A model generated the notes under the pieces. The model was not told where the DNA came from, made no database searches, and saw nothing but the letters and a program-made list of their open reading frames with translations. Source: Actinomycetota bacterium (GTDB lineage Bacteria > Actinomycetota > Rubrobacteria > Rubrobacterales > Rubrobacteraceae). From it: a stretch of DNA of 60,919 nt. Location of the stretch: NCBI GenBank assembly GCA_902810695.1, contig CADDYV010000016.1:1-60919 (forward strand), in the 5' to 3' direction. Made by a program: the position numbers and the translations under genes. The number at the start of each line of letters is the position of its first letter. Within the stretch, counting starts at the first letter, position 1. Below are positions 1 through 8,333 of the stretch, in pieces.

Positions 1-1
1 G

Positions 2-160
2 GACATCGCCTTCGACGAAGACTCCCTCGAAGAGACTGTCAAAAACATCGAGGATAAAGCCCGCTCCGACGAGGAGCGCGAGGAAGCCCGCGAGCTTCTA
101 CGGCAGGCTTTCGAGAAGACCGGGCAGCGAGAGGGCTTGAAACTTATCAGCTCTTCTTAG
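2..160 (+). CDS. C-terminal end of an unidentified protein (5' end outside window)
   Basis: An open frame enters from the left edge and stops with TAG at 158-160. The visible 52 residues are charged and probably helical, ending LLRQAFEKTGQREGLKLISSS. I do not recognise the family and no start is visible. Its last codons overlap by 14 bases the end of the convergent SagB-type gene. A similar C-terminus (LLRQAFEKTGQ) recurs at 1504-1584 on the other side of that gene, which supports this being a real coding end rather than a chance frame. Confidence 0.6.
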   Translation, partial: DIAFDEDSLEETVKNIEDKARSDEEREEARELLRQAFEKTGQREGLKLISSS

Positions 161-1313
161 GGGTTTTGCCGACGGTGAGCATGTAGATCGCCGCTTCTTC
201 TTTTCCGTCCACCCCCAGCATCCCGTTTATGGCGTCGTCCATGAATGCGCCGATGGCGCACGCTCCGAGGCCCATCGAGGTCGCGGCCAGGTAGATGTTC
301 TGCCCCAGATGCCCCGCTTCGAGCAATCCGTAGCGGTAGGTGCGATCCTGGTACTTGAAGCGCATCCGCTGGAAGATGATCGTCAGAAACATAACAACGT
401 TGGCCTTACCGAGAAACTGTTGGCTCAAACCCTGCCGTACCACCTCACCGCGCATATCGCCCACGCGCACCTGCTCTAAGAGGTGATCCTTCACGCCGTA
501 GTGGTACACTCCCGGCTTGAGCCCGGTTACGTTGTGGACCACCGGGTAGGCTTCTATCGGGTAGAGCGCACCCGAGGAGGGCGCGGTCCGCAGCCGGTGG
601 CCCCAGCGCTCGCGGTTGATACCGTCCATCATGAACAGCACGCGCGACAATTCATCCAGCGTCATCGGCTCTCCAGAGTATTCGCGCGTCGAGTGGCGTA
701 GCCTGATCGCCTCTTCAGTGGGAAGCCCACCATCCATGCGGGGCTCAGGCAGCCGAATTTTGCGCGCCTGCTCGTAGGTCTTGTACAGCGGAGGGCGCCT
801 TCCCCAGTTGGAGACCGTGCCGAACACGTCCATCACGCCGGGCTTGCTCCACTCGTGGTAGAGCAGGCCCAGATCCGAACCTTTGGGGATCCGCGGCTGC
901 TGGCTCAGTCCCCGTCCTACGAAGACGCCGCCCGCACCGCCCAGGGCCAGTGCGAGGAAGCCGCGCCGCGAGAGCACAGCGCGCCCGGTAGCGTGGAGCA
1001 CGCGCCGGCGACGAGATACCGGCGGCAGCGCAGCGGATGGGTCAGGGGTGGATGATGCAGACTTCTGCACCGACCGGCGCCGGGCAGTTGCGCGGCCGCT
1101 GAAGCGGAAACGCGCATATCCTGTCAGGCGGCCCCAGTTGAGACAGACGTGCACCAGAGCAAACGCCACCATGACATAGCCCGAGTAGGTGTGGTACCAG
1201 AAGTCGTTGAGGTCCCACAGGTGCGCGATCACCCCGGTCATCGCGGTGGTCGCAGCCGCTAAAAGCAGTCCAACGCTTGCAAGATAATTTAAGTCATGGC
1301 GCAGGCGTTTCAT
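147..1313 (-). CDS. Membrane-anchored SagB/ThcOx-type nitroreductase-family oxidoreductase
   Basis: 388 residues from ATG 1313, which follows GGGAG at a good distance; an in-frame TTG lies 12 bases upstream. Residues 1-60 form two membrane helices with several His (DLNYLAS, HTYSGYVMVAFALVH), resembling the DUF4405-type cytochrome-like region. After a basic linker comes a Tat-like stretch SRRGFLALALGGAGG near residue 120. The C-terminal 190 residues are an FMN-dependent nitroreductase fold of the SagB type, with the opening RHSTREYSGEPM, SSGALYPIEAYPVV, and GLLEAGHLGQNIYLAA. SagB proteins oxidise azolines in peptide natural products, but many stand-alone members have unknown substrates. No azoline cyclodehydratase gene is visible here, so the substrate is open. 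Convergent overlap with the gene on its 3' side. Confidence 0.85.
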   Translation of the reverse strand: MKRLRHDLNYLASVGLLLAAATTAMTGVIAHLWDLNDFWYHTYSGYVMVAFALVHVCLNWGRLTGYARFRFSGRATARRRSVQKSASSTPDPSAALPPVSRRRRVLHATGRAVLSRRGFLALALGGAGGVFVGRGLSQQPRIPKGSDLGLLYHEWSKPGVMDVFGTVSNWGRRPPLYKTYEQARKIRLPEPRMDGGLPTEEAIRLRHSTREYSGEPMTLDELSRVLFMMDGINRERWGHRLRTAPSSGALYPIEAYPVVHNVTGLKPGVYHYGVKDHLLEQVRVGDMRGEVVRQGLSQQFLGKANVVMFLTIIFQRMRFKYQDRTYRYGLLEAGHLGQNIYLAATSMGLGACAIGAFMDDAINGMLGVDGKEEAAIYMLTVGKTPKKS

Positions 1314-1503
1314 GCTAACTCCCAACTCCTTGACCCTTCGCCCTTGCTACTTACCTTACCATATCGGCAGCGGACGAAAAGTCTTCCTTTCGAGGCGGCT
1401 TGGAAGAAAGTCAGGAAAGCGCCGGCAACCTCGATCCAAGCATCGTGGAACCAGTCGCTTACTCTCGTGGGACAGCTCTATCAGAGAAAAAGCTAGCCCC
1501 CAG

Positions 1504-1584
1504 CCTGGCGAAGAGGACCGCAGGCTACTACGCCAAGCTTTCGAGAAGACAGGTCAGACAAATGCGGTGAAATTTATTGGCTAG
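1504..1584 (+). pseudogene. Orphan copy of the C-terminus of the gene at the left edge
   Basis: In-frame reading from 1504 to the TAG at 1582-1584 gives EEDRRLLRQAFEKTGQ followed by a diverged tail. The corresponding end of the left-edge gene reads EEARELLRQAFEKTGQ. Both copies sit on the plus strand about 1.4 kb apart, one on each side of the SagB-type gene. No matching N-terminal region is visible before 1504, so this is most simply a gene remnant left by duplication and deletion. It overlaps the end of the minus-strand hypothetical gene by four bases. Confidence 0.5.
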
Positions 1585-1781
1585 TCAGAGTTCTTTTCTG
1601 GTGAATAGACTTTTCTTCTAGGCTCCCACACCAATTCGATCCCACCTATCGAAAAATCTTCTGTCCTCGTACTCTCGGGTTGTAGCCAATAGCTCACTCG
1701 ACCATTCTTTTCGCTCCAATGTACGAGTTCTCTGATCTCATTTGAAGTAAGCACGAAACATTCAGGCGGATCTTCAATCAC
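1581..1781 (-). CDS. Small hypothetical protein, possibly 5'-truncated
   Basis: 66 residues from GTG 1781. The sequence has a coherent, soluble, acidic and aromatic composition (EIRELVHWSEKNGRVSYWLQ). I do not recognise the family. The reading frame stays open upstream to 1913 and encodes protein-like sequence (KLDHLFADWLIICRK directly before the GTG) but offers no ATG, GTG or TTG earlier than 1781. So either translation begins at 1781 or this is the 3' part of a longer gene that lost its start. The stretch 1914-2075 on either strand shows no gene. Confidence 0.45.
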   Translation of the reverse strand: MIEDPPECFVLTSNEIRELVHWSEKNGRVSYWLQPESTRTEDFSIGGIELVWEPRRKVYSPEKNSD

Positions 1782-2075
1782 CTTGCGACAGATTATGAGC
1801 CAATCTGCAAAGAGATGGTCGAGTTTTCCTCCCGAAGGAACTGGAGAGCGCCTGGAAAAGCCTTGACTTGGATGCTGCGTGTATATGAAGCATCCTGGCT
1901 GTAAATGATAATGTCAACCCCTTTTGCGTTGCGAGCCGTTGGCATCACATTTCAGCCTAACCGAGAAAGACGGTAGCATACGTAGTACATCCCAACGTTA
2001 CCTACCGTTTGACTGTTTAGTTTAATTGGAAGTTTATCCACTATCTTCTCTTAATAACTTGTCTGACTACCCTTT

Positions 2076-2891
2076 TCAGGTCTGCTGAAATGGCAGCTTG
2101 TCGTAGCGGACGTAACGCTCGAAGGCCGGGTAGAACTTGCTCGTGGCAACCGGCTCGCGGGCGAAGCTCGCCAGGGGCTCCTCGCTGCCGCCGGGTTCTC
2201 GAAGTGTGATCCTGACCTGCTCCGAATCGAGTTCGATGACGTTGTAGGTCGGGGGCATAGTGCCGCGCAACCTCATGCACGAAACCGTCCCGGAATGGAC
2301 GATCCTTACGCCCGAGATGCTCCACACCCAGGGGACATGCCGGTGCCCGCTGAGCACCATGTCCACCTTGAGTTCGCGCAGGATCGCCATCACGTCTCCG
2401 GCGTCGCGCAGGTTGTTGACGTCGCGTCCGGTCCCTGGCACGGCGAGGATGTGGTGGTGGACGACGAGTATCTTTGGTCCGCGATCCCAACCTCGAAACT
2501 CGGAGTCGAGCCAGGCGTAGTGTTCGCGCCCCACCTCCCCCTCATCCAGGTCCGGCTTGGTCGAGTCGAGGCCCACGATCTTCGCCTCGCCCTCCGGCAC
2601 GGTTATGACCTTCGACCACTCCCGCATCCCGAATACGTCCTCGAAGTGCCGATAGCCCACGCTGCGGGCGTCGTGATTTCCCATGACCACCACAACGTTC
2701 GGGCACTCGATGCGATCAAGATAAGTCCGGGCCTCCTCGAACTCTGGCCGGTATCCGTCCGAGGTGAGATCTCCCGCGATGACGACGAGATCCGGCTCCA
2801 GAGCATTCGACTCCTCTATGGCCGCTCTCAGGAGATCCGGCCTGAAGAGGCTGGGCCCCACGTGTATGTCCGACATCTGAACTATCCGCAC
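2076..2891 (-). CDS. Calcineurin-like metallophosphoesterase
   Basis: 271 residues from GTG 2891 (VRIVQMSDIHVG), chosen because GGAGAAAGGGG stands about seven bases before it. An in-frame GTG at 2945 would add 18 residues but abuts the T-run of the upstream terminator and has no ribosome binding site. All metal-binding motifs of the family are present: DIH near residue 8, GDL, GNHD, HHH and GHRH. Such enzymes hydrolyse phosphomono- or diesters with a two-metal centre; the substrate cannot be told. No signal peptide is seen. It follows the sortase gene in the same direction but a terminator separates them. Confidence 0.88.
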   Translation of the reverse strand: MRIVQMSDIHVGPSLFRPDLLRAAIEESNALEPDLVVIAGDLTSDGYRPEFEEARTYLDRIECPNVVVVMGNHDARSVGYRHFEDVFGMREWSKVITVPEGEAKIVGLDSTKPDLDEGEVGREHYAWLDSEFRGWDRGPKILVVHHHILAVPGTGRDVNNLRDAGDVMAILRELKVDMVLSGHRHVPWVWSISGVRIVHSGTVSCMRLRGTMPPTYNVIELDSEQVRITLREPGGSEEPLASFAREPVATSKFYPAFERYVRYDKLPFQQT

Positions 2892-2945
2892 GCCCGGTCC
2901 CCTTTCTCCGTCTTCGAGCTTTGCATGCGAAGCTCCATTATGCAC

Positions 2946-2974
2946 AAAAAAGAGGCGCCCCGGCGGGACGCCTC
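2946..2974 (-). terminator. Rho-independent terminator after the sortase gene
   Basis: Read on the minus strand, GAGGCG (2974-2969) pairs with CGCCTC (2957-2952) around a GC-rich loop and is followed by six T (2951-2946). It lies 24 bases after the sortase stop codon and directly before the metallophosphoesterase, so the latter probably needs its own promoter or readthrough. Confidence 0.85.
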
Positions 2975-2997
2975 AGCTAATGACTCTCTGGCTACCG

Positions 2998-3912
2998 CTA
3001 CGGGGGTGAGACGGAGACCCGCTCGCCCTGGACAATCAGGCGGTCCAGGGTCGGAGAGGAGGCATACATCGAGGGGCCTATGCTCCACCAGTCATTGAGC
3101 GAGGTGATGCAGGTCTGCAGCGAGACCATGTTCTTGCCCGGTACCGGATAGGTAACCCCGTAGTCCTGGGGAGTGACGGCGAAGACCCTGGTTACCCGAT
3201 AGGTGTAGACTCTGCCGTTCGCGTCCTTGAGTATGATCTCGTCCCCCGGCTGCATCGCAGGGAGGTCGTAGAACTGGTAGTAGCTCTGGGTTCCAGCATA
3301 GCCCAGCCGGTGTCCCGTGATGTAGGTGTTGGAACACGGCTGCCACGGGAACCCGGAGGAAGGAAGTTTGATAGCCCCCTGGTTCATGACCGCTTCGGAG
3401 TAGGTGTTTGTTACGGTGTCGTCGTAGATGCCGAGCTTGGGCACCGTCAGGTACAACGTGGTGCTCGAAGGAGCGGGGTAGCTCGGGCAGGCAGAGTTCT
3501 GCGAAGAAGCCTGCCTTGGCTTTGCCTTCTGCTCCGGCTTGCTCTTGTTATGCGCCTGAGCCCTGGCAGCAGCCTCTTTCTTTTTCTTGGCTTTCTCAGC
3601 CTTCGCCTTCTTAGCCTTCTCTTTCGCGGCTTTGGCTTTTTCGGCTTTCGCCTTCTTCTCGGCCTTTGCCTTCTTTGCCGCCTTCGCTTTCTCAGCTTTC
3701 TCTTTCTTCTTTGCAGCCTTCGCTTTTGCGGCTTTGGCCTGCTTGTCCTTGGCCGTATGCTGAACCTTCTCGGATTTCGTTGCCTTCGACTTGTCGGCCT
3801 GATTGTTGTTCGCAGCCTGCAAAGCGCCGCAACCCGCGAGCAACAGACCACCGAAGACTACCGCCGCCAGCAGGACGAGCAGCCTGAATCCGATCTCACC
3901 TCTTCCTCTCAT
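2998..3912 (-). CDS. Class E/F-like sortase with lipoprotein signal and Lys/Ala-rich stalk
   Basis: 304 residues. Residues 1-30 are a signal sequence ending in the lipobox LLLAGC, so the protein is probably lipid-anchored outside the membrane. Residues about 40-135 are almost pure Lys/Ala/Glu with KAKAEKAK-like repeats, predicting a long charged helix. The sortase domain covers about 145-304, with catalytic His in YITGHRLG, Cys in VSLQTCI and Arg in DRLIVQGE. Sortases attach LPXTG-like proteins to the wall; the substrates are not visible nearby. The normal N-terminal transmembrane anchor seems replaced by a lipid anchor plus spacer. A terminator follows at 2946-2974. Confidence 0.85.
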   Translation of the reverse strand: MRGRGEIGFRLLVLLAAVVFGGLLLAGCGALQAANNNQADKSKATKSEKVQHTAKDKQAKAAKAKAAKKKEKAEKAKAAKKAKAEKKAKAEKAKAAKEKAKKAKAEKAKKKKEAAARAQAHNKSKPEQKAKPRQASSQNSACPSYPAPSSTTLYLTVPKLGIYDDTVTNTYSEAVMNQGAIKLPSSGFPWQPCSNTYITGHRLGYAGTQSYYQFYDLPAMQPGDEIILKDANGRVYTYRVTRVFAVTPQDYGVTYPVPGKNMVSLQTCITSLNDWWSIGPSMYASSPTLDRLIVQGERVSVSPP

Positions 3913-4162
3913 AAGGACACGTCTCTCCAGTCCCTCCCAAACATGTTACGTCTCCGAGCCTCCAGGGGTAAATTTTGATCTCTGGCAGTTTACCAGCAGT
4001 CCGGGCAAAATGGTAGAGTGGATGTAGAATTTTTAAGATTCGTGAAGTTCCGGGGAAGAAGAGACGCGGGACTTTTTGCCAGGATAGGATAGTATTTCCT
4101 CTTGTGCCTTCGCGTGGCGCTCCTTATAAATTAATCAGAGCTTATCGGGAGAGACGAAACGA

Positions 4163-5125
4163 TTGAACACTGCGGTAGAAGGGAAGATGCCAGCCTGGAG
4201 TGAAGAGGCGACGGTAGTTGCCAGAAACCTGAAGAAGAGCTATGGGGACTTCGAGGCCGTAAAAGGCGTGGACTTCGAGGTCTACCGGGGGGAGTGCTTC
4301 GGGTTTCTGGGGCCAAATGGCGCGGGCAAGACCACGACGATGAAGATGATCTACGGCGTTGCGATCCCTACCGGCGGGGAGCTCAAGGTCGTGGGGCTGG
4401 ACATCACCGAGCGCGAGAGGGATGTCAAGCGCCGGATCGGGGTCGTCCCCCAGGAGAACAACCTGGATGACGATCTCGAGGTCCGGGAGAACTTGCTCGT
4501 CTACGGGCGGTACTTCGATCTGCCCAAGAAGGTCATCCTGCAGCGCGTCGAGGAGCTTCTGGATTTCGTGCAGCTCACCGACAAGGCAGAGTCCGAGGTC
4601 GAGCATCTTTCGGGGGGTATGAAGCGGCGGCTTTTGATCGCCCGCGCCCTCGTCAATGATCCGGATCTGATCATCCTCGACGAGCCGACCACCGGCCTCG
4701 ACCCGCAGGCGCGGCACCTGGTCTGGGACAGGCTGCGCGAGCTGGCCGCTCAGGGCAAGACCCTCATCCTGACCACCCATTACATGGAAGAAGCGGCCCG
4801 GCTGTGCAACCGGCTCGTCATCATGGAGGGCGGCAGGATCATCTCCGAAGGCTCACCGCAGGAGCTGATAGAACGCCACGTAAGCCCGCAGGTTCTCGAG
4901 TTTCGCGCTCCGACCGAGACCCTGGAACGGCTCTCTCCTCTCGTTCAGGATGAAGCAGACGCCGTCGAGCAGACCGACGGGGCACTCCTGGCGTACACCG
5001 CCGACGCCGACACGCTGCTGGAGAAGGTGCGAAGCGCGGGCGTTGCGGTCGAGAACACCGCCTACCGCCAGACGGACCTCGAAGACGTGTTCCTGAGACT
5101 CACGGGAAGGAGCCTGAACGACTGA
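4163..5125 (+). CDS. ABC-2 type exporter ATP-binding protein (DrrA-like)
   Basis: 320 residues from TTG 4163 behind GGGAGAG; an ATG at 4187 is an alternative. Walker A GPNGAGKTTT, signature LSGGMKRRLLIARAL, Walker B LIILDEPTTGLDP and the H-loop HYMEEA are intact. The C-terminal extension of about 90 residues (ending DLEDVFLRLTGRSL) is typical of the DrrA/CcmA/NodI group. It energises the permease encoded next, with which it overlaps in TGATG. Such pairs export drugs, lipids or polysaccharides; the cargo is not evident. Confidence 0.9.
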   Translation: MNTAVEGKMPAWSEEATVVARNLKKSYGDFEAVKGVDFEVYRGECFGFLGPNGAGKTTTMKMIYGVAIPTGGELKVVGLDITERERDVKRRIGVVPQENNLDDDLEVRENLLVYGRYFDLPKKVILQRVEELLDFVQLTDKAESEVEHLSGGMKRRLLIARALVNDPDLIILDEPTTGLDPQARHLVWDRLRELAAQGKTLILTTHYMEEAARLCNRLVIMEGGRIISEGSPQELIERHVSPQVLEFRAPTETLERLSPLVQDEADAVEQTDGALLAYTADADTLLEKVRSAGVAVENTAYRQTDLEDVFLRLTGRSLND

Positions 5126-5931
5126 TGAAAACCTATGTACGGTTTCCAAACGCGCGCGGCTCCTTCCGTGTCTGGCAGCGGGAGTTCACCATCTTCGGCA
5201 AGTACTGGAAGACGCTCACGTTCCCGAACTTCATCGAGCCGCTGCTGTACCTGGCGGCGATGGGGCTGGGCCTGGGAGCCTTCATCCAGCGGGGTGGGAT
5301 CAACGGCCAGAGCTACATCCAGTACATAGCGCCGGGGCTTCTGGCTGCCAATGCCATGTTCGCGGCCTCCTTCGAGAGCACGTTTAACACTTTCGTCAAG
5401 CTGAAGATAGACCAGATTTTCGACGCCATAGTAACCACGCCAGTCAATGCCGAGGACGTGGTCGCCGGGGAATATCTGTGGGCGGGCACACGGGCTGCGG
5501 TCTACGGAACGGGCTTTCTGGCGGTGCTCACGATTATAGGCTTCATCTTCCTGCCGAACCAGTTGCTCATCTCGTCGTGGTGGGCGCTTCTGATCCCGCT
5601 GTTTTTGTTCCTGGTGGGGGTAATGTTCAGCGTCATGGGCACGCTTTTTACCAGCCTGATCCGGCGCATAGACCTCTACGCCTACTACTTCACCCTGGTG
5701 GTAACCCCGATGTTCCTGTTCAGCGGCATCTTCTTCCCGGTGACCCGGTTCCCCGCCCCGGTACCCCAGATCGCCTGGATAACCCCTCTCTACCACGCGG
5801 TCAACGTCTGCCGGGACCTCGCCAACGGCCCAACTTTAGGAACGCTCGCAGACCTGGCGTGGGTCGTGATCTTCACCGCTATTCTGGCCCTGATACCGAT
5901 CCAGATCATGCGCCGCAGGCTCATAAGCTAG
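5125..5931 (+). CDS. ABC-2 type transporter permease (DrrB/NodJ-like)
   Basis: 268 residues with six predicted membrane helices. The ATG overlaps the stop of the ATPase gene by one base, so translation is coupled. The hydrophobic segments IGFIFLPNQL, LVGVMFSVMGTLFTSLI and VVTPMFLFSGIFFPV match the ABC2_membrane domain. It forms the membrane channel for the upstream ATPase. It ends 19 bases before the convergent NTF2-like gene and no terminator hairpin is evident between them. Confidence 0.88.
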   Translation: MKTYVRFPNARGSFRVWQREFTIFGKYWKTLTFPNFIEPLLYLAAMGLGLGAFIQRGGINGQSYIQYIAPGLLAANAMFAASFESTFNTFVKLKIDQIFDAIVTTPVNAEDVVAGEYLWAGTRAAVYGTGFLAVLTIIGFIFLPNQLLISSWWALLIPLFLFLVGVMFSVMGTLFTSLIRRIDLYAYYFTLVVTPMFLFSGIFFPVTRFPAPVPQIAWITPLYHAVNVCRDLANGPTLGTLADLAWVVIFTAILALIPIQIMRRRLIS

Positions 5932-5950
5932 CTTCGAACGTACCCCGGTT

Positions 5951-6436
5951 TTATTCCCCATGGGGAGCAAGACCTGCAAGCACCAGCAACCTGCCCAAAA
6001 GCGTCCGAGCAAAGGGCCGGTAGCGCGTATTCTGAAATGCGGCAAAGCGCCAGCCATTCTCTTCCCTGATCGCGACCAGGGTCTGGGTGGACAAGCGCCT
6101 GCGTGAGGGGCGCTTCCGGCGCTTCCGGAGGACCGCTCCCCTGCTGTGGATGAGGGCCACGTCGGGCGAGAGGAAGCGCATCGAGGAGGACTCGGTGACG
6201 AGTCGGGAGCCTTTCATGAACCGCTCGAAGAGCGGCCGGTGGGTGTCGGCGATCTCCTGGCGTCCTTTGAGGTGTGTCCCGTCGAAGATGACGTAGTCGG
6301 CATCCTCGGTGAACAGAGAGGCGTAGGCGTCGGCGTCACCCCGGCCCCACGCCTCGCCCAGTCTCTGCAAGAGGTCGCGGATGGCGGTCTCGTCCGTCGG
6401 GTTGGTGTCGTCTTCTCTTGCATGGTCGTTCCTCAT
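5951..6436 (-). CDS. NTF2-like / SgcJ-EcaC family protein (DUF4440 type)
   Basis: 161 residues from ATG 6436 behind AGAGGAGA. The sequence follows the SnoaL-like pattern: ETAIRDLLQRLGEAWGRGDADAYASLFTEDADYVIFDGTHLKGRQEI is the family opening, and NGWRFAAFQNTRYRP the end of the cone-shaped domain. A C-terminal hydrophobic tail (LLGRLLVLAGLA) is unusual for the family. Members range from polyketide cyclases to proteins of unknown role. It lies 92 bases downstream of the FAD monooxygenase in the same direction and may belong to its transcript. Confidence 0.8.
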   Translation of the reverse strand: MRNDHAREDDTNPTDETAIRDLLQRLGEAWGRGDADAYASLFTEDADYVIFDGTHLKGRQEIADTHRPLFERFMKGSRLVTESSSMRFLSPDVALIHSRGAVLRKRRKRPSRRRLSTQTLVAIREENGWRFAAFQNTRYRPFARTLLGRLLVLAGLAPHGE

Positions 6437-6528
6437 GCGGTCTCCTCTCTCGTTGAGCTTTCGTCATTACCAAGTTAGCGCGAGGGGACAGGGTGGGCGA
6501 CGCACCGCCGCCCACCCTGGATAGAGCT

Positions 6529-8220
6529 CTACGCGGCTCCCTGTTGTACACCCGTCGCCCGACACAGCAGGCGGGTCAACGCTTGTTCAAGTTCGGCCTC
6601 GGGATCCTCAGCGGCAACTTCGGTGCGCCAGGCCACGAAGCCGTCTGGACGTATCAACAGCGCACCGTCTGTGCCGATATTGTGTGCATCTCTAACCTCA
6701 TCACCCTTCATATCCACGCCGAAGCGGTACGTGCCAAGCGGTATGCCGAGCCGCTTTGCGACGCGCTCTGCCGCCGAGATCCACGCAGCTCCCTCCTCTC
6801 CGGCGAGTAGCACGAAGTGCTCTCCGTACAGGTCTATGGTGGATATCTCCTGGTTATCCGCGCTGATTTTCACATGCGGCGCCCTGGTTCCCGGCTGTCC
6901 GAGCAATTCCTGCGGGAGTAACGGCGAGGTGTCCTCCGAAGCACCGAGTACGGCCGACGAGCGGTACCGATACCCCATCGCCACTGCCCCCATGTCTACG
7001 AGCGGCACCTCGGCCCCTGCGCCCATGCGCGAGCCGAACCGGGCGAGGGCCTGCTGCATGGTGAACAGCCCCACCGGGTGTCGCTCTTCGTGGTAGGTGT
7101 CGAGCAGCGCAGGACCTGCCTGGCCGTGGAGCACCGCTGCGAGCTTCCAGGCCAGATTGTGGGCGTCCTGGATCCCGGCGTTGCCGCCGAGCCCGCCGGT
7201 CGGCGGGTTGATGCGAGCGGCGTCGCCGGCGAGAAACACCCGGCCAACACGGTAGCGGCGTGCAACCTGAGCGCCGATGCTGAACCCCAGCACCGTGAGA
7301 TCGGTGCCGGGGATCTGGGATCTCAGCCTCACCTCTACTTCAGGCAGGCCGGCTGCGGCGCGAACCATCCCGGCGACCCGCTCAGTGGTGTAGTCATCGA
7401 GCGACTCCCGGCCAGGGTCGTATCCGGTGGCGAAGATCCAACGCCGCCCAACCTCGTCGTGCGACATCAGGACGGTGTACGGCAGCGGGCGCTGCAGATA
7501 CGCTATATCAACCCTACGACCGCGCAGCGCAGGGGTGAGGTCGGACTCGACCATCGCCGTGATCGTGTGGTACAGGACACCGGGACCTTCGACCTCGACA
7601 CCGAGCTGGTGCCGTATGGAACTGTTCCATCCGTCAGCCGCGATGAGGAAGTCGGCCCGCAAGGTACGCTCCACGCCGGTGCGCCGATCCCGGAGCACCG
7701 CGATGACCCCGGCGCCATCCTGCTCGAAGGACATCATCTCCGTGGAGAAGCGTACGTCGGCACCGAGCGCCCGCGCCCGGTTTCGGAGCAGGATCTCCAG
7801 CTTGTCCTGGTCTATCGCACCGAAGGAAGACGGGCTGGCAGAGGCGAAGTCGGATGCGTCGCCTTCTTCCTCATCGAGCCCGGCGTACTTCTCATCGGCC
7901 AGGGTCTCGGCCCGGATCGCCGCCCAGGCGAATTGCTCGTCGCTCACGTAGCTCGCCGCCTCGATGGCAGACTCCAACCCAACCTGGCGGAACAGTTCGA
8001 CTGTCCGCGGGTTGATGCCGCGCAGCCGGGGATGTATGAGCAGGTCAGGGTGGCGTTCCACGACGACGCACGGCACACCCTGCGCACCCAGGAACACAGC
8101 GCTGGACAGGCCGGTCAGGGCGCCGCCTACGATCAGGACGGGTACTTTCTCGTCGTACATTGGTTCTCTCCTTTCGGGACCGCTGCTTCTTGTGCTGTGG
8201 TCTCCGTGATAGTTGCTCAT
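6529..8220 (-). CDS. FAD-dependent aromatic-type monooxygenase
   Basis: 563 residues from ATG 8220, which has AAGGAGG at ideal distance. A second in-frame ATG at 8160 (MYDEKVPVLIVGG) is also preceded by AAAGGAG, so two starts are possible. The dinucleotide fold VPVLIVGGALTGLSSA, the DG-type motif IAADGWNSS and the GD motif VFLAGDAARINPPTGG identify a class A flavin monooxygenase (PheA/TfdB-like). The C-terminal 100 residues form the thioredoxin-like domain of that group. Likely hydroxylates an aromatic or polyketide-like compound with NAD(P)H. It is followed by an NTF2-like protein and preceded by a drug exporter, suggesting xenobiotic or antibiotic detoxification. Confidence 0.9.
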   Translation of the reverse strand: MSNYHGDHSTRSSGPERREPMYDEKVPVLIVGGALTGLSSAVFLGAQGVPCVVVERHPDLLIHPRLRGINPRTVELFRQVGLESAIEAASYVSDEQFAWAAIRAETLADEKYAGLDEEEGDASDFASASPSSFGAIDQDKLEILLRNRARALGADVRFSTEMMSFEQDGAGVIAVLRDRRTGVERTLRADFLIAADGWNSSIRHQLGVEVEGPGVLYHTITAMVESDLTPALRGRRVDIAYLQRPLPYTVLMSHDEVGRRWIFATGYDPGRESLDDYTTERVAGMVRAAAGLPEVEVRLRSQIPGTDLTVLGFSIGAQVARRYRVGRVFLAGDAARINPPTGGLGGNAGIQDAHNLAWKLAAVLHGQAGPALLDTYHEERHPVGLFTMQQALARFGSRMGAGAEVPLVDMGAVAMGYRYRSSAVLGASEDTSPLLPQELLGQPGTRAPHVKISADNQEISTIDLYGEHFVLLAGEEGAAWISAAERVAKRLGIPLGTYRFGVDMKGDEVRDAHNIGTDGALLIRPDGFVAWRTEVAAEDPEAELEQALTRLLCRATGVQQGAA

Positions 8221-8333
8221 TCGGTAGCCTCCTTTTTCACTGATCTGTTGGATCTCCAGCGTCTGCGAGTCTGGTAGCCAGCTAAGGTAGGCGGCGGCGT
8301 CTTGCTAAAGCACCGCTCGCCCGGCCGGAAAGC

